NCBI RefSeq assembly: GCF_002940665.1 | Contig: NZ_MIGY01000003.1 | Location: forward strand, 911,573-975,572 | From: Xanthomonas arboricola | Lineage (GTDB): Bacteria; Pseudomonadota; Gammaproteobacteria; Xanthomonadales; Xanthomonadaceae | Length of the DNA: 64,000 nucleotides | Reading direction: 5' to 3' | Part shown: positions 39,735 through 51,533 of the stretch, piece after piece | Position numbering within the stretch: the stretch's first letter is position 1 | Layout: the number at the start of each line of letters is the position of its first letter | Notes under the pieces: generated by a model | Seen by the model: the letters and a program-made list of their open reading frames with translations, nothing else | Databases searched by the model: none | What the model was told of the DNA's origin: nothing | Program-made: the position numbers and the translations under genes

Positions 39735-41714
39735 ATGAGTGCGGTAGAGCCGCAGCGGTTGCCGGTGCGCACCCTGCGGCCGGTGTTCGTGCTGGCGGCG
39801 ACCGTGGTCTGTACGTTTGCGTTGTTGGTGGCGTTGTTTCCGCTCGAGGCGGGCCGCGTGCTGCTGGGCGCGCAGACCTGGGCATCGCGCAATGTCGGCT
39901 GGTACTACCTGCTGGCGATGACGGTGTATCTGGTGTTCGTGCTCGGCGTGGCCTTGTCCAGCTACGGCAACATCAAGCTCGGCGCCGATCACGACGAGCC
40001 GGAATTCAGCTATCTCTCCTGGGCCGGCATGTTGTTCGCCGCGGGTATCAGCATCACGCTGTTCTTCTTCTGCGTCTCCGAACCGCTCACCCATTATCTG
40101 CAACCGCCGCAGGGCGGAACCGGCAGCGGCGAGGCCTCTGCGCGTCAGGCGATGCAGTTGCTGTTCCTGCATTGGGGACTGCATGGCTGGGGCGTGTTCG
40201 CGCTGGCAGCGATGGCGCTGGCGTATTTCGCATTCCGCCACAACCTGCCGCTGGCCTTGCGCTCGGCGCTGTATCCGCTGATCGGCAAGCGCATCAACGG
40301 GCCGATCGGCTACACCGTGGATGCGCTGGGCATCGTGGCCACCGTGTTCGGCCTGGGCGCGGACATGGGCTTTGGCGTACTGCACCTCAATGCCGGCCTG
40401 AGCACCTTGATGGATGTGCCGCACACCCACTGGGTGCAGGTCGCGCTGATCGTGGCGATGATGGGCGCGGCGATCGTGGTGGCGGTGTCCGGCGTTGAAA
40501 AAGGCGTGCGCTGGATGTCGGACATCAACATGCTGCTGGCGATCGCGCTGCTGCTGTTCATGCTGTTGGCCGGCCCCACGCAGTATCTGCTCAACGCGTT
40601 GATCCAGAATCTGGGCGACTACCTGGGCAGTGTGGTCAACAAGAGTTTCGATGTGTACGCCTACGGCGGCCGCGGCGACTGGCTCGGCAATTGGACGGTG
40701 TTCTACTGGGCGTGGTGGATCGGCTGGGCACCGTTCGTAGGCCTGTTCATCGCCCGCATTTCGCGCGGCCGCACCATTCGCGAGTTCGTGCTCGGCGTGT
40801 TGCTGATCCCACTCGGCTTCACCCTGGCGTGGCTGTCGATCTTCGGCAACAGCGCGCTGGACCAGTTGCTGCATCACGGCCAGGGCGCGCTGGCGCAGCA
40901 GGCCATCGATGCGCCGCAGACGGTGCTGTATTCGCTCCTGCAGAACTACCCGTGGAGCCGCACGGTGATCACGGTGACGGTGGCGATCAGCTTCGTGTTC
41001 TTCGTGACCTCTGCCGATTCCGGTACGGTGGTGCTGTCCACGCTGTCCTCGCACGGCGGCGAACCGCACGACGACGGCCCGCGCTGGTTGCGCGTGTTCT
41101 GGGGTGTGCTCACTGCGGTGGTGACCGGCGGCCTGTTGCTGGCCGGCAGCATGGATGCGCTGAAATCGGCCGTGGTGCTGGCCTCGCTGCCGTTCTCGGC
41201 AGTGCTGCTGCTGATGGCCTGGGGCTTGTCGCGCGCGCTCAGCGAAGAGTCGCAACGCAAGCGTGCGCAGCTCTACAGCCCCAGCCCGCTGATCGGACAA
41301 TCGCGGCATCACCGCGGCTGGCGTCAGCGCCTGGGCCAGGCGATGCATTTCCCGGCGCGCGATGAGGTGTATCGCTTCATGCACGACCAAGTGCGCCCGG
41401 CGATCGAAGCGGTCACCGCGCAACTGCAGGAAGAGGGCTGGCAGGTCAGCAGCCGGCTCGACGACGGCGACATGGACATCAGCGTCGATCACGGCGAGCA
41501 GCAGGGCTTCCGCTACCAGGTGGTGATGCGCGGTTACCTGACGCCGTCCTTCGCCGCGCAACGCCTGCGTAACCAACGCTATTACCGCGCCGAAGTGTAT
41601 CTGTACGAAGGCAGCCAGGATTACGACCTGGTCGGTTACAGCCGCGAGCAGATCATCAACGACATCATCGATCAATACGAGCGTCACCTGCAGTTCCTGC
41701 ATCTCACGCGCTGA
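39735..41714 (+). CDS. betT: BetT, choline transporter of the BCCT family
   Basis: A 659-residue BCCT carrier with 12 membrane segments. The family signature lies in [20 protein letters not shown] (about 320-339), with the Trp-rich choline/betaine site. A C-terminal hydrophilic tail of about 140 residues (from about 520) fits the osmosensing tail of BetT proteins. It imports choline as the precursor of glycine betaine. It is the first gene of betT-betB-betA, 40 bp before betB. Confidence 0.92.
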   Translation: MSAVEPQRLPVRTLRPVFVLAATVVCTFALLVALFPLEAGRVLLGAQTWASRNVGWYYLLAMTVYLVFVLGVALSSYGNIKLGADHDEPEFSYLSWAGMLFAAGISITLFFFCVSEPLTHYLQPPQGGTGSGEASARQAMQLLFLHWGLHGWGVFALAAMALAYFAFRHNLPLALRSALYPLIGKRINGPIGYTVDALGIVATVFGLGADMGFGVLHLNAGLSTLMDVPHTHWVQVALIVAMMGAAIVVAVSGVEKGVRWMSDINMLLAIALLLFMLLAGPTQYLLNALIQNLGDYLGSVVNKSFDVYAYGGRGDWLGNWTVFYWAWWIGWAPFVGLFIARISRGRTIREFVLGVLLIPLGFTLAWLSIFGNSALDQLLHHGQGALAQQAIDAPQTVLYSLLQNYPWSRTVITVTVAISFVFFVTSADSGTVVLSTLSSHGGEPHDDGPRWLRVFWGVLTAVVTGGLLLAGSMDALKSAVVLASLPFSAVLLLMAWGLSRALSEESQRKRAQLYSPSPLIGQSRHHRGWRQRLGQAMHFPARDEVYRFMHDQVRPAIEAVTAQLQEEGWQVSSRLDDGDMDISVDHGEQQGFRYQVVMRGYLTPSFAAQRLRNQRYYRAEVYLYEGSQDYDLVGYSREQIINDIIDQYERHLQFLHLTR

Positions 41715-41754
41715 GGTGCCGCCGCTGCCGCGTGCGCCCCACAGGAGGTTTGTC

Positions 41755-43227
41755 ATGCCACGTTTTCCCGACCAGTTGCTGTACATCGGCGGCCGTTATG
41801 TTCCCGCCCGCGGCGGCCACACCTTCGAGGTGGTCAATCCCGCCACCGGCGAGGTGCTGGCCAATGTGCACAACGCCGGTGCCGACGATCTGGATGCCGC
41901 GGTCGACAGCGCCAAGGCCGGCCAGCAGCAATGGGCGGCACTGACCACGGTGGAGCGCTCGCGCATCCTGTTGCGTGCAGTGGCGCTGCTGCGCGACCGC
42001 AACGACGCGCTGGCCGAGCTGGAAACGCTCAACACCGGCAAGCCGCTGAGCGAAACCCGCAGCGTGGACATCGTCACCGGCGCGGACGTGCTGGAGTATT
42101 ACGCCGGCGTGGCGCAGGCGCTGCAGGGCGCACAGCTGCCGTTGCGCGAAGGCAGCTTCTTCTACACCCGGCACGAGCCGCTTGGCGTGGTCGGCGCGAT
42201 CGGCGCGTGGAATTACCCGATCCAGATCGCGCTGTGGAAGGCCGCGCCCGCGCTGGCGGCCGGCAATGCAATGATCTTCAAGCCCAGCGAGGTGACACCG
42301 CTGACCGCACTCAAGCTGGCCGAACTCTTCACCGAGGCCGGCCTGCCCGATGGCGTGTTCAACGTGCTGCCCGGCGATGGCGCCAGCGTGGGCACCGCGC
42401 TCACCGAACACCCGCAGATCGAGAAGATCAGCTTCACCGGCGGCACCGCGACCGGGCGCAAGGTGATGGCGAGTGCCTCGAGTTCGTCGCTGAAAGACGT
42501 CACCATGGAACTGGGCGGCAAGTCGCCCTTGATCGTCTGCGCGGACGCCGACCTGGATCTGGCCGCCGACATCGCCATGATGGCCAACTTCTACAGCTCC
42601 GGGCAGGTATGCACCAACGGCACGCGCGTGTTCGTGCCGCGCGCGCTGCGCAACGCCTTCGAAGCGCGGCTGCTGGCACGCGTGCAACGCATCCAGATCG
42701 GCGACCCGCTGGACGCGCGCACCACCTTCGGCCCGATGGTCAGCGCCGCGCACATGCAGCGCGTGTTGGACTACATCGAACAGGGCAAGGCCGAGGGTGC
42801 ACGTCTGCTGTGCGGCGGCCAACGTCTGCGCGACGGCGCGCTGGCACAAGGCTGCTACATCGCACCGACCATCTTCAGCGACTGCACCGATGTGATGACC
42901 ATCGTGCGCGAGGAGATCTTCGGACCGGTGCTGAGCCTGCTCGCCTACGACGACGAAGACGAAGCGATCGCACGCGCCAATGCCACCACCTACGGCCTGG
43001 CCGCGGGCGTGGTGACGCCGGACCTGGCACGCGCGCATCGCCTGATCCATCGCCTGCAGGCGGGCATCTGCTGGATCAACACCTGGGGCGAGTCGCCGGC
43101 ACCGATGCCGGTGGGCGGCTACAAGCAATCCGGCGTGGGCCGCGAGAACGGCCTGGCCACACTGCAGGCCTACACCCGCACCAAATCCATCCAGGTCGAA
43201 CTGGAGCGCTACGCGTCGGTGTTTTGA
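41755..43227 (+). CDS. betB: BetB, betaine aldehyde dehydrogenase
   Basis: A 490-residue aldehyde dehydrogenase. The catalytic Glu lies in [13 protein letters not shown] (about 250-262), the catalytic Cys in [15 protein letters not shown] (about 279-293), and the NAD-binding motif is [30 protein letters not shown] is typical of BetB. It oxidises betaine aldehyde to glycine betaine. AGGAGG lies 7-12 nt upstream of the ATG. betA follows after 154 bp. Confidence 0.94.
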   Translation: MPRFPDQLLYIGGRYVPARGGHTFEVVNPATGEVLANVHNAGADDLDAAVDSAKAGQQQWAALTTVERSRILLRAVALLRDRNDALAELETLNTGKPLSETRSVDIVTGADVLEYYAGVAQALQGAQLPLREGSFFYTRHEPLGVVGAIGAWNYPIQIALWKAAPALAAGNAMIFKPSEVTPLTALKLAELFTEAGLPDGVFNVLPGDGASVGTALTEHPQIEKISFTGGTATGRKVMASASSSSLKDVTMELGGKSPLIVCADADLDLAADIAMMANFYSSGQVCTNGTRVFVPRALRNAFEARLLARVQRIQIGDPLDARTTFGPMVSAAHMQRVLDYIEQGKAEGARLLCGGQRLRDGALAQGCYIAPTIFSDCTDVMTIVREEIFGPVLSLLAYDDEDEAIARANATTYGLAAGVVTPDLARAHRLIHRLQAGICWINTWGESPAPMPVGGYKQSGVGRENGLATLQAYTRTKSIQVELERYASVF

Positions 43228-43381
43228 ACGCTGACGCCACACGGCAGGCTGTCCCCGGCAGCACCGGCGAGATGCGCGCTCCGCAGCCTGCGGATCGTGC
43301 CGTTTCGCACAGAGACGCCCGCCCACTGCGCAATCGCTTTTGAAAGCCGCTTCACACCGGCACCGCAACAAGGAGAACCTC

Positions 43382-45052
43382 ATGCAACGCGAGTACGACT
43401 ACATCATCATCGGCGCCGGCTCGGCAGGTAACGTGCTGGCCGCGCGCCTGACCGAAGATCCGGGCGTCAGCGTGTTGCTGCTGGAAGCGGGCGGGCCGGA
43501 TTATCGGCTGGACTTCCGCACCCAGATGCCGGCTGCATTGGCGTTTCCGTTGCAGGGCCGTCGCTACAACTGGGCCTACGAGACCGAGCCGGAGCCGCAT
43601 ATGGACAACCGGCGCATGGAGTGCGGGCGCGGCAAGGGATTGGGCGGCTCGTCCCTGATCAATGGCATGTGCTACATCCGCGGCAATGCCCTGGATTTCG
43701 ACCATTGGGCCAAGCGGCCAGGCCTGGAAGACTGGAGCTACCGCGATGTGTTGCCGTACTTCCGCAAGGCCGAGACGCGCGACATCGGCGCCAACGCTTA
43801 TCACGGCGGCGAAGGCCCGGTCAGCGTCGCCACGCCGAAGAACGACAACAACGTGCTGTTCCATGCCATGGTCGATGCCGGTGTGCAGGCCGGTTACCCG
43901 CGCACCGACGATCTCAATGGCCATCAGCAGGAAGGTTTCGGGCCGATGGATCGCACGGTGACGCCGCAAGGACGTCGCGCAAGCACCGCGCGCGGCTACC
44001 TGGACATGGCGCGTCCGCGCGATGGCCTGCACATCGTCACCCATGCCACCACCGACCGCATCCTGTTTGCCGGCAAGCGCGCGATCGGCGTGCATTACCT
44101 GGTCGGCAACAGCAGCGAAGGCATCGACGTGCATGCACGCCGCGAAGTGCTGGTGTGTGCTGGCGCGATTGCCTCGCCGCAGCTGCTGCAACGCTCGGGT
44201 GTCGGCGCGCCCGATCTATTACGCGCGCTCGACGTGCAACTGGTGCACGACCTGCCCGGCGTCGGCCAGAACCTGCAGGACCACCTGGAGGTCTACATCC
44301 AGTACGCCTGCACCAAACCGGTATCGTTGCATCCGGCATTGCAATGGTGGAATCAGCCGGCCATCGGTGCGGAGTGGCTGTTTGCCGGCACCGGCACCGG
44401 GGCGAGCAACCAGTTCGAGGCCGGCGGTTTCATCCGCACGCGCGACGAGTTCGACTGGCCCAATATCCAGTATCACTTCCTGCCGGTGGCGATCAATTAC
44501 AACGGCAGCAATGCGGTGAAGGAACACGGCTTCCAGGCGCATGTGGGCTCGATGCGCACCCCCAGCCGCGGGCGCGTGCATGCCAAGTCGCGCGACCCGC
44601 GCCAGCATCCGTCGATCCTGTTCAACTACCAATCCACCGATCAGGACTGGCAGGAATTTCGCGATGCGATCCGCATCACCCGCGAGATCATCGCCCAGCC
44701 CGCACTGGACGCTTACCGCGGCCGTGAAATCAGCCCGAGCGCGGACTGTAAGACCGATGCCGAGCTGGACGCGTTCGTACGCGCGCGCGCAGAGACGGCG
44801 TATCACCCGTCCTGCTCCTGCGCGATGGGCACAGATGACATGGCGGTGGTCGACGGACAGGGCCGCGTACACGGCATGGACGGCCTGCGGGTGATCGATG
44901 CCTCGATCATGCCGCGCATCATCACCGGCAACCTCAACGCCACCACCATCATGATCGCCGAGAAGATCGCCGACCGCATGCGTGGCCGCACGCCACTGCC
45001 GCGCAGCACGGTGGACTACTACGTGGCCGGCGATGCGCCTGTGCGCGGGTGA
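43382..45052 (+). CDS. betA: BetA, choline dehydrogenase
   Basis: A 556-residue GMC-family flavoprotein. FAD-binding [19 protein letters not shown] is at the N-terminus, GMC signature 1 is near [19 protein letters not shown], signature 2 lies around [15 protein letters not shown], and the catalytic-His region is [13 protein letters not shown]. It oxidises choline to betaine aldehyde at the membrane. AAGGAG lies just upstream of the ATG. No betI repressor gene is present near the operon. Confidence 0.94.
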   Translation: MQREYDYIIIGAGSAGNVLAARLTEDPGVSVLLLEAGGPDYRLDFRTQMPAALAFPLQGRRYNWAYETEPEPHMDNRRMECGRGKGLGGSSLINGMCYIRGNALDFDHWAKRPGLEDWSYRDVLPYFRKAETRDIGANAYHGGEGPVSVATPKNDNNVLFHAMVDAGVQAGYPRTDDLNGHQQEGFGPMDRTVTPQGRRASTARGYLDMARPRDGLHIVTHATTDRILFAGKRAIGVHYLVGNSSEGIDVHARREVLVCAGAIASPQLLQRSGVGAPDLLRALDVQLVHDLPGVGQNLQDHLEVYIQYACTKPVSLHPALQWWNQPAIGAEWLFAGTGTGASNQFEAGGFIRTRDEFDWPNIQYHFLPVAINYNGSNAVKEHGFQAHVGSMRTPSRGRVHAKSRDPRQHPSILFNYQSTDQDWQEFRDAIRITREIIAQPALDAYRGREISPSADCKTDAELDAFVRARAETAYHPSCSCAMGTDDMAVVDGQGRVHGMDGLRVIDASIMPRIITGNLNATTIMIAEKIADRMRGRTPLPRSTVDYYVAGDAPVRG

Positions 45053-45238
45053 TGCTAGAAAACGCGGTGCGCCGCCTTGGGTCAAGTGCGCGGTGCCCTC
45101 ACCGCACCAGAGAGTTTGCAGGTTGTTTATTGAAAGCCTGTCTTCTGATCTCGTTGCGTTGCGAAGCTGATCGGATGCGCCATTACCGAACAACGCACGT
45201 CATGCATTGCTTGCAACCATGCACCGACCATCTTCGAT

Positions 45239-45346
45239 GGTCCTTGCCCGCTCACCGTCGCGGGACCTTACGCGGCATGGATGCCGCGTAAGAGCCTACA
45301 CGGACGTACTTGCGGCGTGTCCCGCGAGGGTGGGCGGGCAAGGGCC
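45239..45346 (+). repeat. Nested stem-loop repeat, copy 4
   Basis: GGTCCTTGCCCGCTCACC at the 5' end, GGTGGGCGGGCAAGGGCC-like 3' arm and the inner CTTACGCGGCAT / ATGCCGCGTAAG hairpin. The conserved tail CAGATCAACCGCTCTG follows. Confidence 0.8.
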
Positions 45347-45472
45347 CTGCAGCGAAGTTACAGATCAACCGCTCTGTAATTGATCTATCCGCACTCTCCA
45401 AGCACTTCAAGACAACCGAGATTTAGAGTCGTAGCGCCGTTTAGATGCGATCAAAAGCTTGGTTAGTCGAGC

Positions 45473-45580
45473 GCGCGGTGCCCTCACCGCTCGCGGGACA
45501 CGCCGCAAGTACGTCCTTGTAGGCTCGGTGGCGGCATCCATGCCGCCACACGGTCCCGCAATCGGCGAGGACACCGCACC
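45473..45580 (-). repeat. Nested stem-loop repeat, copy 5 (reverse orientation)
   Basis: Outer arms from GCGCGGTGCCCTCACC to GGACACCGCACC; inner perfect hairpin TGGCGGCAT-CC-ATGCCGCCA. The strand asymmetry is clear from CGCCGCAAGTACGTCC, the complement of GGACGTACTTGCGGCG in the forward copies. Confidence 0.8.
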
Positions 45581-45710
45581 AGAGAGTTTGCAGGTTGTTG
45601 TTGAAAGCCTGTCTTCTGATCTCATTGCGCTGCGGAGCTGATCGGATGCGCATTACCGAACAACGCACGTCCTGCATTGCTTGCAACCATGCACACCGAC
45701 CAGCTCGACT

Positions 45711-45817
45711 GGTCCTTACCCGCCCACCGTCGCGGGACCTTACGCGGCATGGATGCCGCGTAGAGCCTACACGGACGTACTTGCGGCGTGTCCCGCGACG
45801 GTGGGCGGGTAAGGGCC
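45711..45817 (+). repeat. Nested stem-loop repeat, copy 6
   Basis: Same structure as copy 4, with a T/A pair change kept complementary in the arms (GGTCCTTACCCGCC and GGCGGGTAAGGGCC, i.e. CCTTACCC with GGGTAAGG). This compensatory change supports selection or a mechanistic constraint for pairing. The tail reaches 45861, ten bases from the receptor stop. Confidence 0.8.
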
Positions 45818-45870
45818 CTGCAGCAAATCCGCAGATCAGCCGCTCTCCGCTCTACAACTGACACGACGGA

Positions 45871-48750
45871 CTAAAACTTCAAGTCGACCCGCGCATACCA
45901 GAAGCGCCCACCGGGGATGTCGTAAGTGGAGGCGTCGTAGCCATTGAGGGAGCACGACAGGCAGAGCGGCGGGTCCTTGTCGAAGACGTTGTTCAAGCCG
46001 GCCGTGAGCTGCAGCCCCTTGAGCCAATCGACGCGATAGCCCAGCTGTGCATCGTGGTAGGTGATCGCCTCCAGGCGATTGGACCCCACTACAGGATCGG
46101 AACACACCGCAAATCCCACTGCATCGCCGCATTGTTCGGTGAGTTTGGAAATGTGGCGCGCGGTCCACGATGCGGTCCAATTACCCAGCGACCAGTCCAG
46201 TACTGCGTTGCTGGTCCATTCGGGGATCGCGCTGTCCACCACTTCGATGCCCGGCCCCTGCGGCTGACGCTGCCCTGCTGCACCGAGTGCCTCGTAGCGG
46301 CCCACGAAGGTGTTCTGCCAGGACACCTTGAAACGGCCAAACGCCGTCTCCGGCAAGGTCCAGAACAGGTCCACATCCCAACCGTCGGTCTTGATCGAAC
46401 CCAGATTGGTCAGCCGATTGTTGAACGCATTGATGCCGCCGGTGGAGGCGCGGCCGATGCCGTTGCAATACAGCGCGTCCAGGGTGTCCACACATAGATC
46501 CAGCTGGGTTTGCGCATTGATCGCCTGGATCGCGCCATCCACATGATGACGGTAGAACGTCATTTCCAGATCGAGGCGGTCGGACCAGCTGGCATTGCTG
46601 GCAAAGCCCGGGCTGAACACGAAGCCGGCACTGAAGCTGCGCGAACGTTCCGGATCCAGTTGCTCGTTGCCGCCAGTGGTGACCGAGATCTGCTGGTTGG
46701 CCTGTTGATAGCCGGCCGGCACACCGAGCGCCGCGCAGTTCGCGGCGCTGCCGCGCGGCGCGGTACCGCCTAGCCCGATCGAGCATGGATCGGACAACTG
46801 CAGATCGGCGCGCGCCGCCGAACCGAACAGCTCGCCGATGGTTGGCGCACGGAAGCCTTCTGCATAACTGGTGCGCAGCACCAGCTCATCGGTGACCTGC
46901 CAACGCAGGCCGTACTTTGGCGTGAACTCGCCGCCGAAGGTGGAGTAATCCGAGTAGCGGCCGGCGATATTCAAGTCGAGTTTGTCGCCCAACGACGCGT
47001 TGGCGAAGATCGGGATATTGAGTTCGAGATAGGCCTCGTTGACGTCGTAGCTGCCTGACGTCGGCAACGACGGCACACCGTTGTAGCGCCCCGCCACGGT
47101 GAGCGGATCGGGTTGGTAGGCACCTTCGTATTTGCGGTATTCGTAGCCGGTGGCGAACGACACCGCACCACCGGGCAGCTGGAACAGCTCGCTGCTCAGA
47201 TTGGCGGTGAACAGGCTCAACTCGTTCTGGCTGCGGTCGCGCACCACCGGCTGGATCCAGCGCAACATCTCCGGCGTGATGCTGCCGGCGCCGCTGAAGA
47301 TATCCAGTGGCACGCAGCCGGCCACCGCCGCGCATGCGGCCGGATCGCCCAGGCCAAGGTTGATGTTGTAGAGGTTGTAGCTGCCGTAGTTGGTCTGTTC
47401 GGCCTCGTTCTTGCTGTACATGCCGTTGATGTCCCAGAACCAGGTGCGCGCCGCACCTTCGAAGGTGCCCACCAGACCGGTGCCGAAGTACTGCGTGTCG
47501 ACCTGTTGCTCGAAACGGCGCGCCCCGCCTTCCACCGGTCGGCGGCCGATCTGGATCAGGTTGGTGGCCGAGTTCAACTCGAAGCCGAACGGATTGAACG
47601 GATTGAGCGCGGAAATCACGATGTTGTCGGCAAGCGGATTGCCGGTGCCGGCATCGGGGCCGAGAAAGATCGGCTCGGGCGCCGCCTGGTTGGTCGACTC
47701 GCGCCGGTTGCCCAGCGCCTTGACGTACCACTGCACGTCGTCGTTGAAGTAATAGCGAAACTGCGCGAATACGCCCTTGCGCTCGGATGGCGTCAGCAAC
47801 AGGTTCTGTTCTGCAAAGTTGTAGCGGTCCGCGGTGCCGAAACAGTGGTAGTCGTCGCTGCGCGTACAGCCGGCGCTGCCATCGTATCGCGGCGTGCCGA
47901 CGCCGGCGTTGGGCGTGAGGTTCTGGCGCACGCCGGTATTGGGGTCGACGAACTGGAAGCGGCCATCCGGCGTTGCCGAGCTGGCGAAGGTCAACCCGGT
48001 GCCCGGGATCGGAAAGCGGGCCTGCGCGCGGTCGCGTGCGTAGATCGGATCCTGCTTGACGTAGCTGGCGCCCAGAAACAGGCTGAAATCCTCGCCACTG
48101 GTGCCCCAGGCCAGGTCCATGCCCTGGTTGGCGCCGTCGCCCTTGCCGTACTGCCCGTAATTGAGCGTGACCTGCGCACCGTCGAAGCTGCGCCGGGTGA
48201 TGATGTTGACCACGCCGGCGATCGCATCCGAGCCGTACAACGACGAGGCACCATCTTCGAGCACCTCGATGCGCTCCACGATGGCCAACGGAATGGTGTT
48301 GAGATCGGTCGAGGAGCCTACCCCGGAGGCCGAGGATTCGTTGACCCAGCGGATGCCATCGACCAGGACCAGCACGCGTTTGGAGCCGAGATGGCGCAGA
48401 TCCACCTGCGCCGAGCCGGCGCCCACGCCGCCGCCATCGGGCGGAAAGCCGAAGTTGCCGGATGAGTTGAACTTGGCGTTGAGCGCCGAACCCGACGCGG
48501 TGAGTTCCTGCAGCACCTCGCCGATCGAGGTCAGGCCGGTGCGTTCGATGTCGGCGCGGTTGAGCGTCTGGATCGGCACCTGGCCCTGCAATTCTGCGGT
48601 CTTGATGCGGGTGCCGGTGACCTGCACGCTGTCGAGCGTGCGCGTACTCGGGGCCGCCTCGGGCTGTTGCGCCCAGGCGAATGCGGGAATCAGACACAAC
48701 GACAACTGCACGGCCAGGCATGACCGAGGGGAGCCAATTAGACGCTTCAT
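45871..48750 (-). CDS. TonB-dependent outer-membrane receptor
   Basis: A 959-residue receptor. The signal peptide ends near AFAWAQ (about residue 29). A TonB-box-like region is followed by the plug domain (about 45-175: [62 protein letters not shown]) and a 22-stranded beta-barrel ending in an aromatic, [10 protein letters not shown]. The ligand is unknown; the type is common among Xanthomonas receptors of the btuB/cirA-like class. GAGAGAAAGG lies just before the ATG. It is divergent from slt across a perfect palindrome. Confidence 0.92.
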   Translation of the reverse strand: MKRLIGSPRSCLAVQLSLCLIPAFAWAQQPEAAPSTRTLDSVQVTGTRIKTAELQGQVPIQTLNRADIERTGLTSIGEVLQELTASGSALNAKFNSSGNFGFPPDGGGVGAGSAQVDLRHLGSKRVLVLVDGIRWVNESSASGVGSSTDLNTIPLAIVERIEVLEDGASSLYGSDAIAGVVNIITRRSFDGAQVTLNYGQYGKGDGANQGMDLAWGTSGEDFSLFLGASYVKQDPIYARDRAQARFPIPGTGLTFASSATPDGRFQFVDPNTGVRQNLTPNAGVGTPRYDGSAGCTRSDDYHCFGTADRYNFAEQNLLLTPSERKGVFAQFRYYFNDDVQWYVKALGNRRESTNQAAPEPIFLGPDAGTGNPLADNIVISALNPFNPFGFELNSATNLIQIGRRPVEGGARRFEQQVDTQYFGTGLVGTFEGAARTWFWDINGMYSKNEAEQTNYGSYNLYNINLGLGDPAACAAVAGCVPLDIFSGAGSITPEMLRWIQPVVRDRSQNELSLFTANLSSELFQLPGGAVSFATGYEYRKYEGAYQPDPLTVAGRYNGVPSLPTSGSYDVNEAYLELNIPIFANASLGDKLDLNIAGRYSDYSTFGGEFTPKYGLRWQVTDELVLRTSYAEGFRAPTIGELFGSAARADLQLSDPCSIGLGGTAPRGSAANCAALGVPAGYQQANQQISVTTGGNEQLDPERSRSFSAGFVFSPGFASNASWSDRLDLEMTFYRHHVDGAIQAINAQTQLDLCVDTLDALYCNGIGRASTGGINAFNNRLTNLGSIKTDGWDVDLFWTLPETAFGRFKVSWQNTFVGRYEALGAAGQRQPQGPGIEVVDSAIPEWTSNAVLDWSLGNWTASWTARHISKLTEQCGDAVGFAVCSDPVVGSNRLEAITYHDAQLGYRVDWLKGLQLTAGLNNVFDKDPPLCLSCSLNGYDASTYDIPGGRFWYARVDLKF

Positions 48751-48905
48751 CCTTTCTCTCTCCAGAAGGATTTCCAAGTGTCCGCACGCCCCCGTGCCCT
48801 GCGGCCCGCCGCAACTTTTAAACGAAACCTTAACGCGCCGCAAGCCGACCGTTCCGCAGCGAGAAGCAGGTCGCACTACCTGCGCGTCTGCTGCTTTGGC
48901 GCGCG

Positions 48906-48939
48906 CCGGCGATGTGCATATGCACATGCACATCGCTGG
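48906..48939. promoter_or_regulatory. Palindrome between the receptor and slt
   Basis: ATGTGCATATGCACAT (48912-48927) is a perfect 16-bp palindrome. It is embedded in a wider inverted repeat (48906-48919 against 48926-48939, 13 of 14 positions). It lies about 160 bp upstream of the receptor ATG and 87 bp upstream of slt. It could be an operator for one or both genes; the binding protein is unknown. Confidence 0.5.
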
Positions 48940-49025
48940 CGCACGTCGCTGCCGACAGCGCCGGCAGGCATCGATCCTGCGGGTATTCACTCCGGCACGC
49001 AGGCGCGCTTGGGTATCATCGCGCA

Positions 49026-50999
49026 ATGACTTATGCCCCCCGTCTTGCCATTGTTTTCGTCGGCCTGCTGTGCCTTGGCAGCACCACGCTGCATGCCCAA
49101 AACCCCGACCCGCAACTGGCCGCCATGCGCGATGCCATCGCTGCCGCAGAGCGCGGCCAGTCCGATGCCGGTCAACTCGGTGCCCTGAGCCGTCACCCGC
49201 TCTATGGCTGGCTGGAATTTGCCACGCTCAAGCGCAACATCGACAACGTCTCCAACTCGCAGGCGCAGGGATTTCTGCAGCGCTATGCAGGCCAACCGGT
49301 GGCCGAAAGCTTTCGCAGCACCTGGTTGCCGGCGGTGGCGCGTCGCCAGGACTGGACCACCTTGCTGGCCAACTGGAAGCCCACCGACAACGTCGGCCTG
49401 CGCTGCGCGCAGCTGACCGCGCGGCAGGCAACCGGCAAGCTGGATGCCCAGTGGAGCCGCGATGCGTTGACGTTATGGCGCACCGGCAAGGGCCTGCCCG
49501 ATGCCTGCGATCCGGTGGTCGCCGGGCTGGAGTCGCGCGGCGAGCTCACTCCGGCGCTGCGCTGGGAGCGTGTGGAGGCAGCCGCCGATGCACAACTGCC
49601 TGCGGTGATGCGTACCGCCGCACGCGGTCTGCCGGCAGCCGATCTGGCCCTGGCCACCGACTACGCCGCGTTTCTGGACAAGGCACATCCACGTGCATTG
49701 AGCTGGCCCCAGACCGAGCGCAGCCGTCGCATCGCGGTCGATGGCCTGGCCAAGCTGGCCAAGAACGATTCGGACGCAGCCGAGCAGCAGTTGCCGCAGC
49801 TGGCCACCGCGCTCGGCTTCAGCGAGGCGCAGCGCGGCCAGGTGCTGTACCAGGTCGCGCTGTGGACGGTGGCGTCGTACCTGCCTGATTCGGCGCGTCG
49901 CCTCAATGCAGTGCCCGATGCCTCGTACGACGAGCGCCTGCACGAATGGCGTGCGCGCGAAGCGATGTCGCGGGGTGACTGGCCGGCGGCATTGGCGGCG
50001 ATCCGCAAGATGCCCGCCACCCAGCGCAGCGATTCGCGCTGGCAATATTTCGAAGCGCGCCTGGCCGAGAAGACCGGCGCTGGCGCTGCCGCACAGCCGC
50101 TGTATCGCGCCGCCGCGCAATCGCCGACCTTCCACGGCTTCCTGGCCGCCGATCGTCTGCAGCAGGCTTATCGGCTGTGCCCGTGGGAGCCCAGGGACAA
50201 CCCGCAGGCCAAGGCCGCCGTCGCGCGTGATCCTGCGCTGGTCCGCGCAATCGCCTTGTTCCAGATCGACCGCCCCGGTTGGGCGGTGGCCGAGTGGAAC
50301 GATGCCGCGAGCCGCTTCGACGACACCCAGCGCCGCCTGGCGGTGCAGGTGGCCGGCGAAAACGGCTGGTTCGATCGCGCAGTGTTCGCGCTCGGCAAGC
50401 AGCCGGACGAACAACGCCTGTATGCGTTGCGCTTTCCGCTGCATCACGACGACAGCATTCGCCGCGAAGCAGCCAAGAACGCGATCGACCCGGCCTGGGT
50501 GGCAGCGGAGATCCGTGCCGAAAGCATCTTCAATCCGCGCGCGCGCTCGCCTGCCAACGCGATGGGCCTGATGCAGGTATTGCCGGGTACCGGCGCGGCC
50601 GTGGCCAAGGGTATCGCCCTGCCCGGTTACGCGGGCGCCAACAGCCTGTACGAGCCGGACACCAACATTGCCATCGGCACCGCCTACCTGCGCCAGTTGC
50701 TCAATACCTACGGCCTGCCCTACCTCACCATCGCCGCCTACAATGCCGGCCCGGGGCCGACCGGGCGCTGGCAATCGCAACGGCCCAACTTCGAGCCGGA
50801 CTTCTGGATCGAGACCATCAGCTACAAGGAAACCCGCGAGTACGTCGCGCGCGTGCTGGCATTCAGCGTCATCTACGACTGGCGGCTCAACGGCGACATG
50901 CTGCCGCTCAGCGATCGGCTGATGGGCAAGCTGGTGGACAAGCGCTTGAAGCCGGTGTGCACGCCAGGCCAGGCGACCGATAACGCGGCGCAGGACTGA
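49026..50999 (+). CDS. slt: Soluble lytic murein transglycosylase
   Basis: A 657-residue periplasmic protein. The signal peptide ends near LHAQ (about 21). A long helical superhelix follows (about 25-450), then an SLT domain (about 480-610) with the catalytic Glu in [30 protein letters not shown] and the AYNAGPGPT motif. It cleaves peptidoglycan glycan strands to 1,6-anhydro-muropeptides. These products connect to the amino-sugar recycling and nag functions further along, although only functionally. Confidence 0.93.
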   Translation: MTYAPRLAIVFVGLLCLGSTTLHAQNPDPQLAAMRDAIAAAERGQSDAGQLGALSRHPLYGWLEFATLKRNIDNVSNSQAQGFLQRYAGQPVAESFRSTWLPAVARRQDWTTLLANWKPTDNVGLRCAQLTARQATGKLDAQWSRDALTLWRTGKGLPDACDPVVAGLESRGELTPALRWERVEAAADAQLPAVMRTAARGLPAADLALATDYAAFLDKAHPRALSWPQTERSRRIAVDGLAKLAKNDSDAAEQQLPQLATALGFSEAQRGQVLYQVALWTVASYLPDSARRLNAVPDASYDERLHEWRAREAMSRGDWPAALAAIRKMPATQRSDSRWQYFEARLAEKTGAGAAAQPLYRAAAQSPTFHGFLAADRLQQAYRLCPWEPRDNPQAKAAVARDPALVRAIALFQIDRPGWAVAEWNDAASRFDDTQRRLAVQVAGENGWFDRAVFALGKQPDEQRLYALRFPLHHDDSIRREAAKNAIDPAWVAAEIRAESIFNPRARSPANAMGLMQVLPGTGAAVAKGIALPGYAGANSLYEPDTNIAIGTAYLRQLLNTYGLPYLTIAAYNAGPGPTGRWQSQRPNFEPDFWIETISYKETREYVARVLAFSVIYDWRLNGDMLPLSDRLMGKLVDKRLKPVCTPGQATDNAAQD

Positions 51000-51009
51000 A
51001 CTCCCAGTC

Positions 51010-51029
51010 AGCCGCCGAGCATGGCGGCT
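51010..51029 (+). terminator. Possible hairpin after slt
   Basis: AGCCGCC / GGCGGCT, a 7-bp stem with a 6-nt loop, 11 bp after the stop. It has no T-run, so termination is uncertain. Confidence 0.35.
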
Positions 51030-51236
51030 GGATGAGGTGATCGTGCTTGCGCGGTTGCGGGTGGTTGTCTCGGCCTGGGGCGCAAGCTAGGCCATGCCGC
51101 TCGGATACTTGCCTTTCGTTACGCTCCTAAGCTTCGGGCTTTGAGGCTTCAGACTCACAGGCTCCGAGGCTCTGGGGCCAACCAAGCTTTCCCGTCATTG
51201 CGTTGTTCCGGTGCATCGAAGGCTCGGGTCGGCGAG

Positions 51237-51345
51237 GGCGCGGTGCCCTCACCGCTTGCGGGACACGCCGTGAATCCGTCCGTGGAGGCTCGGTGGCGGC
51301 ATCCATGCCGCCACACGGTCCCGCAACCGGCAAGGACACCGCACC
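51237..51345 (-). repeat. Nested stem-loop repeat, copy 7 (reverse orientation)
   Basis: Outer arms pair at about 23 of 28 positions (GGCGCGGTGCCCTCACCGCT at one end, CAAGGACACCGCACC at the other). The inner perfect hairpin TGGCGGCAT-CC-ATGCCGCCA is at about 51294-51313. Confidence 0.8.
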
Positions 51346-51533
51346 AGAAAGTTGGTCGGCTGCTTTTTTGAAAGCGTGTTGCCCGACCTGCTCTGGGCAG
51401 ATGAGAGACTAGTGGCTTGCTTGCTGAAAGCCTGCCTGCTGCTTAGGTTGCGACGAGAGGCTGGCCGGACACACCGTGATCCGAACAATGCACGTCCTGC
51501 CCTGTTTGCACGTGCACACCGACCATCTCGACC

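Larger units (their letters stand above)
45053..45870. other. Convergent intergenic region filled by stem-loop repeats
   Basis: No gene is seen between betA and the convergent TonB-dependent receptor. The region is two related units in tandem. Unit a (about 45,085-45,395) has a left hairpin that is collapsed, GCGCGGTGCCCTCACCGCACC at 45088-45108, and an intact right hairpin. Unit b (about 45,466-45,861) has both hairpins. The spacers are closely similar (TTGAAAGCCTGTCTTCTGAT; AACAACGCACGT; GCATTGCTTGCAACCATGCA). Confidence 0.7.

Noticed and set aside
39717-41786. 689-codon open frame opposite betT
   Set aside because: Antisense shadow of a well-conserved transporter gene, with His/Gln/Arg-rich low-quality sequence.
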